Source: Endocalyx cinctus (Eukaryota; Ascomycota; Sordariomycetes; Amphisphaeriales; Apiosporaceae). From it: 64,000 nucleotides of DNA. Of this stretch, positions 38,388-51,000 are shown piece by piece. Below the pieces are notes generated by a model. The model was not told where the DNA came from and ran no database searches. It saw only the letters and a list, made by a program, of their open reading frames with translations. The translations under genes were made by a program, and so were the position numbers. The stretch is taken from NCBI GenBank assembly GCA_001600455.1, contig BCKC01000001.1, positions 3,250,441 to 3,314,440 on the forward strand. The letters run 5' to 3'. Every line of letters starts with the position of its first letter. The stretch's first letter is position 1.

Positions 38388-39223
38388 TGACAACTTATAC
38401 CACCCCAGTAGATCGCCATCACCTCCGTCTCCTTCCCAGTCTGGCTGCATACACTGTACACTATAAGCCTGCAGATGTACTAAGTGCCTGTACCAGAAAA
38501 TAAATCCAAGTTACTTTGTCTCTTTTCTGCACCTGGTCCTGGATCTGGACCAGGACCTCGCTTGGCTTTGGATCCGTTTAATCGTTAACGTGCCTTCCCA
38601 GGGTAGTTGTGCACTAGTGCCGTCTTTTCTGCACAAAACAAACCCCATCCCAGGACAGGGCAACATCTACCACGTCCCATCCTAATTCTCAATACAAGTA
38701 CATCTCAAGGCTCTGTAACCTTACTTTTACCTTTTTTCAACGTCGACTCTTATTTTGTTTTTTTGGTTTTTCTTATTTCTTATTTTCTCTCTCCTTACTC
38801 TTTAATATCATATAACGAAATATATCTTCATTATCTGAAGTATACTTAATATTGTATATCCCATCAAAGGGAATAGAGAAGACGACCAACGGATCAGACT
38901 CGAGAGGATCGCCATCAGGTTGATACCATCCCCCTATCTATCGTGCGATATTCTGATGCTCAAGTAAGCACTAAAAAGGTCCAAGATATAAATAATAACA
39001 AAAGAAACAAGAAAAATATCAAGCCACCAAAAGTTTAAAAGGGTAAAGGGACGAACGAGAAGAAGAAGAAGAAGAAAAAAGGAAAGAAATTATATAACGG
39101 GTGTCTTCTTTTTTTTGTATTTTTGTTGTGCTTTTCTGTTCTCGTCAAAAGTTTCACGATAGTCGGCGCGCGCAACGACTACATACAGCCTCGGGGTCAA
39201 AAACGGACTGGGGAGAAGAGGAT

Positions 39224-39253
39224 ATGTTCCCATGTCAACCACGGCGACTTTAA
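39224..39253 (+). other. Upstream ORF overlapping the first ATG of the NDT80-like gene
   Basis: ATG at 39224 opens nine codons (MFPCQPRRL) and stops with TAA at 39251-39253. It overlaps the first in-frame main ATG (39232) and ends before the next main ATG (39262), which has a strong ACCATGG context. If transcribed, it could reduce translation or favour the second start. I saw no other ATG from about 39100 to this point. Confidence 0.5.
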
Positions 39254-41948
39254 CGGCGACCATGGCAGAGTTGAAGCCGGAGCCGGGCGCGCATAGTAGT
39301 CTCTGGTCGAACTACGGCGGCGGTCCAGTGCCCCTCTCAACTCGGCCGTACAGCACGATGGAATCGGGCCTGGCGCACCCATCCACCACGTCTTCGCAGC
39401 AGCAGCAACAACAACAACCGCAACACCCTTCCGTGCGACCGAGGGGCAGCCACCCGTCCATCGACAACCACCCTTATTCATCGTATTCCCGATATCCGCA
39501 GGAGGAGGCGGCGGACGCGTTCGATCGGTACCCGCAACCGTCCTTGACGCAGCACCACAGCTACCCGAACCTCAAGAGGCCGCACCAATCCGGCGGCGCC
39601 GACCCTCACGGCCACCCGCACCACCAGCCGCCGCAGCCGCCGTACCAGGAGATCGTGCAGGACCTGCGGGACGACGGGTCCAAGCTGACGGTGAACCACG
39701 ACCACAAGCTCCTCTCCTTCCGCCGGGCGCAGGACAAGCACACCATCGTGGACCAGCACGGGCGCATACAACAGCTCGAGCTCTCGGCCCAGCTGCACGG
39801 CATGTTCTTCCTCTCGGAGATGCCGGCCAACGCGGGCGACGGGACCATGCTCCAGCCCGAGCTGACCTGCTACCGCCGGAACCTGTTCCAGATCAGCGGC
39901 TCCCTCATCACCCCGCGCGGCCAGCTCTCCGTCGTCATGGCCGAGACGGGCGAGACCGTGCCCGTCAACAGCACCGAGGTCACCATCTCCGCCATCGAGT
40001 CCGTCGACAACCACCCCGTCCGCCTCATCGTCATCCCCTGGAAGACGCCCCCGCCCAACTCCCCGGAACTGCCCCAGACGGCCGATCAAGAACCCCCCTC
40101 GCTCCCGCTCATCCCGTTCGCGGACGATGGCCAGGACACGGAGGGCGAGTACGCTGTGTACCCCATCGGATGGAGGCGATTGCAGTTTAGGATGTAAGTT
40201 TTTATATATTTTGGTTCCCATTCTATTTTTACGTACAGGATCAACGAGATAAGGATAGGGGAGTATCATAGCAAGACAAGAGAAACAAAGGAGAAGGGAG
40301 AAAAAAAGGAAACGGATTTTTTTTTTAAGTGAAATTGGGGAAGAATTGTTTCATTTTTCTGACTGACGATGTGTTAATAGAGCGACGGCAAATAACGGTC
40401 GACGAAAAGAGCTACAGCAGCATTTCGTGCTTCACCTAAAGGTGATGGGCTCGCTAGCGAATGGGCAAAAAGTAATACTGACGGAGTCGACAACGGCACC
40501 CATCGTGGTGCGAGGACGTAGCCCGCGGAATTTCCAGGCAAGAAAGGAGATTCCCCTCCTCGGTTCGAGCGCTGGCTCGAGAGGACAAGCCCTTGTCGAG
40601 ACGGGCTTGGGTATTGTCGCAGGTCCCTTGACAGTCAAGCCCGTGGATCCGAAGATACGCGGCCTGAACCTAGAACTGCCTAGAACGGCGTTCACCTTTA
40701 ACTCTAACAAGCTTCCCGGAAGCCCTATGACGATGAGATCCAAGTATGTATAATTTCCTATTTATTTTTTCTCAACGGGTTGAATTGTACTTTTAAATCT
40801 GGAGCGATGCGTGTCATCGGGTAATTTGTACCTACTACTCCTTGAAAAAAGGGTGGATTTTCAGGGGCTGGGACGAAAGGCGAGAAAAGTATGGAACTTC
40901 ATACTCCAGCTCGTGGACATTTGGCAAATATGGGTTAAGGGGGGAGAAAATAGGAGAGAGAAAATACGACTTAGTGGAAAGGGGTTTCATACTAACGCTT
41001 TCGCAACACAGTTCTTACCCGAGTTGGAACACACCGAGCCAAATGTCCCTGCCGGGAATGCCCACCTCGGCAACGGCGAGCTACCCGCCCACGAGCATCG
41101 CGGCGGATGCGTACCAGAAGATGCCCTTGTCGGGCTCTTCGAACTACAGCCAGGAGCCTTCCGAGCTACCCTTGCAGTCATCGTCGCTACCTCCCGCTCC
41201 TCCTCTCTCGTCCTCGACGATGCCCAGCCCGGCCGACCACCACCATCACCCTCACCACCAGTCGCACCACCACCACCACCAGGGACAGGCGACGACGCAG
41301 CAGCAGCAACAGCAGCAACCGCCTCCGATCCGAACCCAGTACGCGTACGTGCCGACGGGAACTTCGGCGCCTCCCCAGCTGTCCGTGTCGACGGCGGCGG
41401 CGACGGATCACGGCGCCCTCAGCGTGCCGCGGTACGTGGACTCGAACCCGCGGCCGACCAAGAGCCCGCGCCACGCGGGCCACCAGTCGATACCGAGCAC
41501 GAGCTCGCTGACGGGCGGCAACGACGCGACGTCCGAGTACCGGTACGGGCCGCCGTCGGGGTCCGCGTCCAACGCGGCGTACGGCAGCGTTCCCGTGAGC
41601 GCGGGAGGCGCCGAGGTCAGCTCGGCTTCCTCGGCTTACACGACGAACCCGGAGAGCGGCGGCGCGACGGCGGGAGGCAGCGCGGGTGGGGCGCACGCGC
41701 AGCCCCCGAGCCGCGACTACTACCCGCCTAGCTCGTCTTGGGGCGCGACGACGAGCGCGGGCGAGGTCTCCTCGGTCCACGCTTATCAGCAGCACAACGG
41801 CGCGTCGGCGGCCGAGACGAGGCCTTACGGCTTTCCCGACCAGTACAAGACTGGCCACTCCCTGCCGCAAGGTGGAAAGAGTGAACACCCGCCCGCTCCG
41901 GGGAGCTACGCTTCCACGCTTAACCACTACTCGTGGAGTCCGACGTAA
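39232..41948 (+). CDS. NDT80/PhoG-like DNA-binding transcription factor (VIB-1/XprG type likely)
   Basis: Members of this p53-like-fold family control meiosis in yeast, and protease secretion, nutrient starvation, heterokaryon incompatibility and sexual development in filamentous fungi. Exons 39232-40193, 40381-40743 and 41012-41948 give 753 residues; introns of 187 and 268 nt are GT-AG. Residues 1-130 are Gln/Pro/His-rich with a run of seven Gln. The NDT80 domain lies at about 145-420: KLLSFRRAQDKHTIVDQHGR, LHGMFFLSEMP, LTCYRRNLFQISG, YPIGWRRLQFR, then after intron 1 QQHFVLHLKVMGSL and TAPIVVRGRSPRNFQARK, the basic DNA-contact segment. The C-terminal 310 residues are Ser/Pro/Ala/Gln-rich, probably an activation region. 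The start could be 39262 instead. Which of the fungal NDT80 paralogs this is cannot be settled without alignment. Confidence 0.9.
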
Positions 41949-44619
41949 GCTTGTTACTACTGGAACACTGCTACTACGCTATACAGAGTAGGGGAGTGAA
42001 GGATGGCGGGGAAAAGAAAGTGGCTATTGGATCGTATCCGAAGTGGAACGATTATATTATTTAACGGGATAAAAATCTGGAATGCGGACAGAAATGGTGG
42101 TTGCGAAACACGTCTCTAGTACCATCGAGTTTCGATTCTCAACCAACTATAATGAAAGGAAGGAAGTCTGGGAGAAAGCGAGGTCGGACGAGATTCCACC
42201 TCCGGTGACAGAGCATGGCCGATCTATATATCCCCACAAGAGGGATACAAGACGAGATGAGGGGAAAAAGGTCGGAATTATTCTGGCGAACCCTCAAGAC
42301 TTGGCATTTACATATTCAATTTTCCTTTGCGATACGAGGACCCTCACTTCGGGTTGCTGCATCGCAACGCGACATTTTTCAAAGAGAAACGGCACGGGAG
42401 CCTTTCCCACTCCCCCTCCCGTGTCTCACGGACCCGCAAAAAGTGTCTCCTTTAAGTCGCCTGTATAATTATTTCCATGGTTATCCAAGAGAGGAAGAGA
42501 AAGCTCTTCGGGGAAAAAAAAAAGGGGATTGGCGGAACACGAATTAACAGATATACGAACTTTTATTCCCTGATCTAAATCAGCAATCTGACTGGAATAT
42601 GAACATGAAAATTCTTCCTTTTCGATCTGTCAGAATTCCTAGCAAATGGGAGGGAAAGGGAGAAGGAAAAAAAAAAAAAAGAAAGGGTTTCTGCCGATTA
42701 TTTCTCTCTTTTTTTTTTTTTTTTTTTTAACACACGAAGAGGGAGGGGGAGATCCCGCGAAATATGAATAATTGATGTTGATGGAGGATAACGAGGATGT
42801 TTATTCTATGTGATCGACGGTGTATAAGACGGAAACGGAATATTCTTTTCTTGCTATTTTGTCTCTTTTACCGTTTTTCTCTCTTCGATCCGTACCGCCC
42901 TTGTGAAGCCCTAAGAAGCAAGGCATTCGTCATTTCCAGCTGGGGGCACCATTGTTGTCGTTGGTTGTTATCGATGCTTCTTCGTTTTTTTTTTGCTATC
43001 GCTCTGCTGTTGGGTGTTAAGGGTCAATTTTTTTTTTTTTTTTTTAATATCGAATTTGCAATTTCTCGTTTTTATTTCCCCATTCTTGTTTTTCTTCTTT
43101 TGGTTGTTTAGTTTCTCATTTTCACATCATCTCCCTTCATCACTTCCCCCCCCAAACGACTTTTATAAGTATATCCCTTTCCATCCCGCGAGACGCCGAA
43201 GCAGCATTGTTTGGTTGGTTCATTTATCCCCCCCTCTCGACTTACAGCGCGAAGCAAAGCATATATATATATTATATACAAAGCTCAGATATATAAACGA
43301 GCACATAACGAGACGGATTCATGTGTTTAAAGAGAAGGGAAGAAAAAAACGGTGTGAAGGGCGCGTGTTTTTGTTTTGCGAGTTCATATCGTTGGTCAAA
43401 AATACCCTTGAGGATTGGAGTAGGAGTAGGAGTTGGTTAATGTTGTTGTTGCCGTCGTGGGTGATGATCCTATCTTTTATGCGTTTTAATGCGTTTTGTT
43501 TATGCGTGGCTGTATGAAGTTTGTGGGTGTTGGCAATTATTTAGTCCCCGCTATCGTTTTGATATCCCCCTTATATACCGTACCAAATCGTCATTGCTGT
43601 TTGTTGTCGTTCTTCGTCTTCTCATCTTTGGTTTTTTTTTTTTTTTTTTTTTTTTTTGTTCATCAATGGTATACGTATAAATCAATACTTACATACATAA
43701 AGTGAATTTAAAAAGAGATAAAGTGTGGATACTTTACCAAATTATCACGCGTCTAGGATTCCTGGTGCCCTATTGAGGTGAAGAGGTGAAGTCATAATTG
43801 TGTTTCGTTTGTGATAAAATAGGAAGACTTAAGCTTAAATATACTATGTACTTAAGTATATATTAATGTGCAACTTTAAATGTACCCCGTAGATCGTCAT
43901 AACAAATACCCTTTACATACTAAAGTGTATATCTATATATATCCATGGATACACATAGTATGTATATAATTTCTTCTTTTAGCTATCTTGAATTTGTAGT
44001 GTATACGTCTTACAAGTAAATTGTTAGCTTATCCTAGTCAAAGTAGACCCTGGGGAGTTTCTGTTTTTTTTTTTTGGTGGCTGTTATGTTACGGTTTTGT
44101 AGCATTCTCATCCTCGTCCTAGTTATTTATGTTATATTAAACGGCATGACCCAGACAGCCAGATTCTATATAGATATTAATCAAGATATATAAGTACATA
44201 TAGTAGTTAATATGATATTTAGTATGATTTCCGGGTTAAGGATTCGGATGAAGGTGAAAATAATACCAATAACTCCCTAGAGGCTCTGGGGTTCTGGGGG
44301 GTGCTGTAGTTAGTGGTAACTCAGCCAGTATTAAACTCTGATCTGATAAGCCTAAATCAGTAAAAAACGGTCGTTATCAGAGCGTCCCCACTTCCAATCT
44401 AACCCACCTAATCATATTCGGTCTTTATTTCAAACGCCCATGAGAACTTCATTTTATATATTTTAAAAACTACCAATTGAATGAGACGTCTACAAACAAA
44501 TATCCTAAGTCAAGAATAATCACATTTGAATCATATTTCAGAACCTATTGTATATCTTGTTATATTACTATTACTATTGAAGAAGAATAGCTGGAGACCG
44601 AAATCACCACGTCTTCATT
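41949..44619. other. 2.7-kb intergenic region, T-rich runs, no gene
   Basis: The first part is probably 3' UTR of the NDT80-like gene. T-rich tracts at 42712-42729 and 43632-43657 and pyrimidine-rich DNA around 42990-43190 make several spurious hydrophobic open frames. From 43700 the DNA is AT-rich with TATATA words. No coding or RNA gene signal was found. Confidence 0.6.
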
Positions 44620-45512
44620 ATGTTTGCCATCCCAGATGCTAAAAGGTGCGTCGCCTCACAAATATTCGTTTACGAAATATCATATCAAGACTAAATTCAG
44701 ATATCTGTCATTTTAGGGTTCGTCGGGAAGATCTCTATAGCTCCGCCTCTGATGGAGAAGAGAGTCAAGACGAAAAGGTAGAATCCGCTTTACGCGGTAA
44801 ACTACAGGAACGATTATCAGGCCTTCTTGATTTTAGCTTTGATGCTTTAGATCATGAAACGGAAACTCGCGCTATCAAGACTGAAGAAGAGATTAAAGCT
44901 GAACCACCTGATGAAGAGGAAGCATTCGTATTTCGTTTGTTCAAAGATGAAGATCCATCTCATAAGGTCGTGATCAAGGAGGATCCGGAACCCGGGAAAG
45001 GCGAGGGTCGTTTCGTCGTCCCAAATCGTCCCCTAGCTTACTATTTAGCTGAAGAGCCATCAGCGGATGAGATAGAAAGGTACCGCAGAGCGGCCGTGAG
45101 CGCCGAGTATATCCTAGAGGACGCTAAAAAGAGACGATGGGGTTTGGAAAAGCCGTGGAGAGTGATGACCATAACCGTCACCTCGGGCAGCAGTGGTGGT
45201 AAAGGTGAGGGGGAACTCGATACTTCCAAAACTACGGACCCGAATTCTTCAAAGAAAAAACGACCGGGAAAGAAACGAAGGATCGTCCTACGTGTCCGCG
45301 CCAGGGCGAAAAAGGAACAGGAAGAGGCCGCAAAGAACCAGCTCATAGAGAAAGAGCAGCACCTACAAGAAAAGAAGAAGAGGCTCAATCGGCTGAAAAA
45401 GCTAAGACGTAGGGAAAAGGCGAGAGAGCAGAAAAAGGCGGCGAACCCCGGCGATAATGCAGATTCGGATGCTTCAAGTCACGGCAGTAGGGAAAGCAGC
45501 CCAGACAGTTAG
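44620..45512 (+). CDS. DUF2011 family nuclear-type basic/acidic protein
   Basis: Exons 44620-44645 (26 nt) and 44717-45512 give 273 residues. The tiny first exon MFAIPDAKR joins to VRREDLYSS across a GT-AG intron, and this start is characteristic of the fungal family DUF2011. The N-terminal half is acidic (EESQDEKVES, EEEIKAEPPDEEEAF). The middle has RPLAYYLAEEPSADEIERYR. Residues 175-255 are Lys/Arg-rich, including KKKRPGKKRR as a likely nuclear signal, followed by a Lys/Glu coiled-coil-like stretch and a Ser/Asp-rich end. The function is unknown. The composition suggests a nuclear or nucleolar RNA- or chromatin-related role, which is inference only. Confidence 0.85.
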
Positions 45513-46501
45513 ATGAATTGGACACGCTCGCTCGATAATCAGCCATACTCGATCGGATTCAACTAGAGGATCAATTTTGTTCTTCTACAAGTCTACTCGG
45601 CTATGCAACTCCTTTGATTATGATCGACAGACCCTACAAACAAGTAAAATATTAGAAGTCTTTTGTCCGTAGAGTTTATGTTGATGAGACCGGAGTCTTC
45701 TGTTAAACCGTCATCGACTGAGAGATTTAGCGGAGAAAGAGAGCGACTGCTGGCTGATCGGCGTCGGCAAGCCACAAGAGGCATCCGGATAGTCGGCTGC
45801 TATAAGTTTGGCTAACTGGCTCACCGCGTTAGAAAAGGAACATGCCCAAGACATTGGCGGTGGCAACGAAAAACCGATAAATATGATTGAGTATACCGTA
45901 TTTTTAACCACTGCCGTTATCTTTAACCTAAATAAAGTCAGCCATGATAATAATAGTAATCGTTAGAAACCAGACGTTACACTCCCTGACTCCCTCATAT
46001 TGAAGTAAATATGCCTAGGATATCGCCCTGAAGGATGTAGGGAACAGCATTATGTAGGGTTACTGCACGACCCCTATAGTTACTACATAGTCTCCTATAA
46101 TTACTGCATAAGTCTCTATTCTTAGCGCCGTATAGCACTACTTATGGTGTCGTTTATAGTAGCTAACACGTAGCTATTGATTCTGTAACGCTAAGAAGTG
46201 ATAACTTGGCTTGCACTCGCCTGCCAGCTGTAAAAGCAAGTAACAGTTACCTAACATTTACCTCGGTATAATTTACTATCCTCCTTAAATATCGAGGGCG
46301 TCCGTATCCTTCTCCTCAATGTATTTTGGCCAAATTCTGGGAATAAAAACAGTTTCTGCTCATAGTTGAATGATCTAGTTATTAACAAATATAAAACCTC
46401 GCATTACTTCCCGATGTCACGTTAGGAAGAGAAGGTAAAGCAGCAGGCAGGATCGGATCACTCTACCGCGGCGCGCCCCGGCCACCGGTTTCACTCTCTA
46501 A
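45513..46501. other. Intergenic spacer with degenerate tandem repeat
   Basis: 989 bp between two plus-strand genes. It has a short three-unit tandem repeat at 46060-46120 and CCTCGG at 46261-46266, about 240 bp before the citrate carrier start. No gene was found. Confidence 0.55.
46060..46120 (+). repeat. Degenerate tandem repeat, three units of about 20 bp
   Basis: Units begin TTACTGCA, TTACTACA and TTACTGCA at 46060, 46080 and 46101, and two end with CCTATAG/CCTATAA. They differ at several bases. The origin is unknown. Confidence 0.6.
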
Positions 46502-47469
46502 ATGGTCGCCAACGCCGACGGTAAGACGTCCTCCCTCGTCGCCCTCCTGGCCGGCGGCACCGCGGGCGGCGTCGAGGCCGCCTGCACGTACCCGTTCGAG
46601 TTCGCAAAGACTCGGGTGCAGCTGTACGGGCACGAGGGGACGCGGAACCCGTTCGCCGTCGTCGCGAGGGTCGCGAGGGAGGAAGGGGTCAGCGCCCTCT
46701 ACAAGGGCTGCTCTACTATGATTTTTGTTTGGCTTTCCCGCAGTCCCCTCTTTAACTAAACCAACCAAGTTACCCTTTTTTTTTTCTCCGCTCTTAACTA
46801 ACCTAAACCGATCTTTAGGGTTCGATAGGCAAAGACGCCGTCCGCTTCCTCGCCTTCGACCGGATCAAGACCGCCTTCGCCGACCCGGAAACGGGCCGGC
46901 TGGGCGGCGCGCGGTCGCTCGCCGCGGGGATGGCCTCGGGCGTCGTCGCGTCGACGGTGATCGTGACGCCGACGGAGCGGATCAAGACGGCGCTGATCTC
47001 TGACGCGCGCACCCGCCGGCGGTTCGCCTCGCCCTGGCGCTGCGTCTCGGTCCTCGCTAGGGAGCAAGGGCTCCGGCGCGCCCTCTACAGCGGGTACGCG
47101 ACCACGACGCTGAAGCAGATCGGCACCACCGGCTTCCGCCTCGGCTCGTACTCGATCATGAAGGATTGGGAGCGCGCTCGCGGCGTCGACGTCGACGGGA
47201 ACGTCCTCGTGAGCTTCGCCAACGGCGCCGTCGCCGGCACGGTCACGACCCTGGCTACTCAACCCTTCGATACGGTGAAGACGAAAGCTCAGCAGGCTGA
47301 CGTTGTTGGGACCATGGAGTCGGTCAAGACCATCTTCGCTGAGGACGGCGTGCGGGGGTTCTGGCGCGGTACTGTTATGAGGCTCGGGCGAACTGTCTTG
47401 GCTGGTGGCATATTATTCACGGTTAATGAGGAGGCTACAAAGATTTTGAAGGTTTTGTTGGGTCAGTGA
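46502..47469 (+). CDS. CTP1: Mitochondrial tricarboxylate (citrate) carrier
   Basis: The carrier exchanges citrate for malate or another dicarboxylate across the inner mitochondrial membrane and feeds cytosolic acetyl-CoA production. Exons 46502-46726 and 46819-47469 give 291 residues, the usual size. All three carrier signatures are present: YPFEFAKTRVQ near 30, TPTERIKTAL near 125 and QPFDTVKTKA near 224. The block GSIGKDAVRFLAFD and KQIGTTGFRLGSYS are typical of citrate carriers. The intron 46727-46818 has an unusual donor GTTTGG, a good ACTAAC branch point and acceptor TTTAG; splicing gives CSTMIF-GSIGKD, one residue off the usual V. Codon third positions are almost all G or C, unlike the neighbours. 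Confidence 0.92.
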
Positions 47470-48078
47470 GTACATAAATATGGCATTTTTGAGAACTAGA
47501 TCATACATATATAACTATAGAAACCCGCATATATAAAGATATTTGCTTGTCTAGGTAGATATTTTCTTGAATCCTTTAAGTTAGAGAACTTGTTATTCAA
47601 CGCAATACTGATTTTTCTTAAGCCGCTGCTTTCAAGGACATCCCACAAAATGCGTAATAAAGATTCAAGATTTTGAAAGATTGAGACAAATTTGGAGCGG
47701 ATCATGATCGGGGGATATATAGCCTTTTTGCTTCGCTTTGCTATTAATATTACACTTACCAAGTATGTACTATCTGACTCTGTCAACGATGTAGTAATGG
47801 TACATGACTTGTTCATGCCGCTCCATACTTTCTTAGGTACATTTAACGCATGTGCTTTTACAGCCATGTCTTACATTAATTCTCAGTCAGTAGGCAGGCA
47901 GTCAATCTTCCTGATCCTTCGAAGAGCTTCAGTTTAGGATACGCCATGAAGATAGCAGCTTCCCCAAAGACCCCCTTGTTTGAACGAATATTTGCTGCAT
48001 AGACGCTGGGTTAGATCCGAACGTACTGAACTATTTAGTCTCATTTCATCATAAAATTCTCTTAAGAATCGCTCGCGT
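47470..48078. other. Convergent intergenic spacer
   Basis: 609 bp between the 3' ends of the citrate carrier and HAM-2 genes. It is AT-rich and no gene is supported. Confidence 0.6.
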
Positions 48079-51000
48079 TTAACCCCACATGGTTCCCTGT
48101 CCAAGAGACTCCCATTCGCGATTGGCACTGTCTGCTGGCTCGGGCTCGGACCATATCTCGAGTTTATCTAATTCCCGTTTAAAGAAATCGTGCTCATCCT
48201 GTAAAGCTTCCCTGATCTCGGGGGCCATCTGTTCTGGATATCTTCGGACATTGAACCAATGCGTCAGACTTCGAAGGGCCTGCTCAAGAGGAAGCGCCTC
48301 CTCTATATCGGCGTCAACGTCGCTTCCGGCTAGCCACTCGTCTCTCAGTTCGGGTCTGCAGTGCAGGTAGACAGCTGTGATGACGCGCATATTGCTCTGT
48401 CGCCACTTACGGCCACAGTAGGGTACTTGATTTTTGAAGAGTTTCAAAGTGTATAACCGCAGGTCGTTCTGTGGTATCTTGAGTGATTTTCGTATGATAT
48501 TTGATGATTTATACTGGACTAGTAGCAAATTGCGGTGAGACTTATTCTTGCAGATCTTCTGCATAATTCGCAGATAGTTAATAAGAGCAAAGAAGTTACG
48601 GCGAGAGAAATCCGTAATTGGCTCCTTTGGTAGGGGGTTAACTGGATATCCCAACTCATCTACTTCTGGACGAGAAGATACCGCGTCATCTGCTTTCGCC
48701 GCAGAATCGCCGTTATCAGCTTGAGCCTCGACAGGTCTTGGGGGCGATCGACGACGTTTGATTGGCGGCGGCGCTGCGTCGTCGCTTTCCTCATCTGGGC
48801 CATCGATCTCAGTAGGAGAGCTGATATTCTTATTGCTAGGATGAGCACGGTGGTTACAGAAAAAGAAAAAGCTTAGGATTTGTTAGTCTAGAGTCAGGAT
48901 AGCTTTGTTATGCGAGGCACGTTACCTGTGTTCGATTCGGTCTGTTTTGCTATCGACTACTTGCTGAATATCTTGATGGGCGAACAGCTTAAGTACCAAA
49001 GGAAGATAGTTTGAGTCGAGTAAAAGTTGTGCTAGGTATTCAAATTCGACAATGTCTGAACCATCCAGTTAGCAACAGTGGGAAATGATTACCTATTTAA
49101 CTTACGTGATATCTTCAGCCACTTCAGGAGAAGAAGGATGATGCCTGTGGCAGCTTTTGATTCAATTTCTCGGTGCCGTGCTTCGTCGATATCATCTAGA
49201 GATTGGTCCACATTATCTCCATTCATCGAGGCGTTCATCGACCCAGAATGTTCGTGAGAACGGTTCAAAGCAGGTCCACCATTAAGACGACCATTATTTC
49301 CACCAACCATCCCAGGGTGTTGTTGAGGATTAGGCATAGAAATGCAGGCAGTGACAGTATTAAGGACACCTTTCATAAGTACTATGACAAGAGACTGTAG
49401 TTGAGGTAAGGAAGCTTTCTGTGACTAGTTAATTTAGATCCGTATAGAGACGGGTGGGTATAAACTTACGTAGAATGCTTCCACTGCTTCTAATCGCCGC
49501 TTGATCTCGGTATCAAGATCTTTGTTTGGTCCATAATCAATCTCAGGGCCTTGAGTTCTCCTTTGTCTCTTCTCAATAGTTTCAAGAAGCCTTTCATCAT
49601 CCACTTCATCGTTTTCTAACGTCAGGGCGTCCAGGTCTAAATCTAATTCCGCAACGTCGTCATCGGTGGGATCCCAGCCTCTCTCATACTTCTGAAATCT
49701 TTCTCGCTCTTCCCAAAGCTGTCTCGTAGCTCTCGTCATTCGTACTCTCTTGGAGAATAATTCGCCTGCTTCCAAAATTGAAGCAGGCACATCGCTACCT
49801 TCCCATTTTCGCCCAACAAGTGCTTGTTGGAGGCCAGCGGGACCTTTACCTCCAGCACTATTGCTTGTCGCATCAAGAGGGGGGTACATGAAAGGAAAGT
49901 TTTGGTTTGTCTGATAATTCTGTTTTTTACCCCCCTTACCGCCGGCAGCCGGTGAAGGTGGCGGAGACGGCGCTGGGGTGGCAATATGAACAGGCTGATG
50001 CAAAATCGACGCCCCTCCGCTCTGCGTCCCGGGGGGAGCTGGGAGTATACCATTGGATCCATTATTTCTCGTCGGGTGGTTAGGCAATGGTGGCAGGAGC
50101 GAGGTGTTATCAGGCTCTAACGATATGGATAATTGTGGAGGTACATAAGCGGGATATTTGGAAGTAATTTCTTGTCGGAAGACATGATAGTCTAAAGGAG
50201 ATGCCGTGATCAGGTCCTTCTCTTTGCCATCCGGGTTTTCTCTGAGGGCTTTCTTGGTTTCTTCAATTTCCTTAGTGCCACCAAATACGAGTAACAGAGA
50301 TTTCCATAATAACAACAGCGTCTGTCTCGGAGTCAGTCAAAAGGTCACCAAGCAAAAGATTGCATTCAAAGATTACGCACTTGCAAAGGGGGCATAACGT
50401 GCCCCTCAACCCATCGCCACTTCGCGGAAGCGGTAAGCATAAAGGTGGCTAAATTCGGCTCCAATATCACTGCAATCATTAGCTGTTGATCATAGCACCA
50501 AGTATGAAGGTAATACATACAGAGATTGGAGCGCACCGATTCAAGGCCCTCGCCATCACCTAATACCTCTTGAATAAAAATATACATAATGGTCATCAAA
50601 TTCATAAGTTCATCCTGTGCCTCTTGTAAACCGCTTCCCTGTAACTTAGCAGAGTCCTCGCCCCTGAAGTAAATCAGTCAGCTAGAGATATCATAAATAA
50701 CGAAATATAGGAGCCATAGGTACATACCAAGCAGCTTCGTATGCACCACACAGAGTTTTCCAGACAATCGGAATACCACCGAGCTCGGAGATTAACTTCA
50801 CACTCGACTTCATAGCAGCAAGTTGGGCTACTGAAGCAACGTCCCTGCTATTGCGGGCGTCGCCCTGAGGCGGGGATCCGGCGGTATCTGCCCATCGCCC
50901 CAACACAAGATATAGAATTTTGGCTATGGAAGGAATGCGAGTAGCTGTATCGCTGGAGTTGAATCCATCTAGAGCCTGCAAGACGAAGTGTGAACGGATA

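Larger units (their letters stand above)
23235..39231. other. 16-kb gene desert upstream of the NDT80/PhoG-like regulator
   Basis: No open frame here has a recognisable domain, and the longer ones (for example 210 codons on the minus strand at 24636-25268) lie in low-complexity tracts. The DNA alternates between purine-rich and pyrimidine-rich blocks of a few hundred bases. It holds many microsatellites, homopolymers and repeated short palindromic words such as GTACGTAC and TACATGTA. N bases stand at 34230, 34237, 34240 and 34253, inside or beside a G run that follows an A run, so this spot is poorly resolved. The next gene downstream encodes a transcription factor, so this could be an extended promoter, a long leader with introns, or noncoding RNA. 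I cannot tell which from sequence alone. Confidence 0.6.

Noticed and set aside
39478..40269. 263-codon open frame on the minus strand
   Set aside because: It is a shadow of the GC-rich NDT80 domain exon, dominated by Arg, Gly, Val and Leu.
41187..41927. 246-codon Arg-rich open frame on the minus strand
   Set aside because: It is antisense to the low-complexity C-terminus of the NDT80-like gene.
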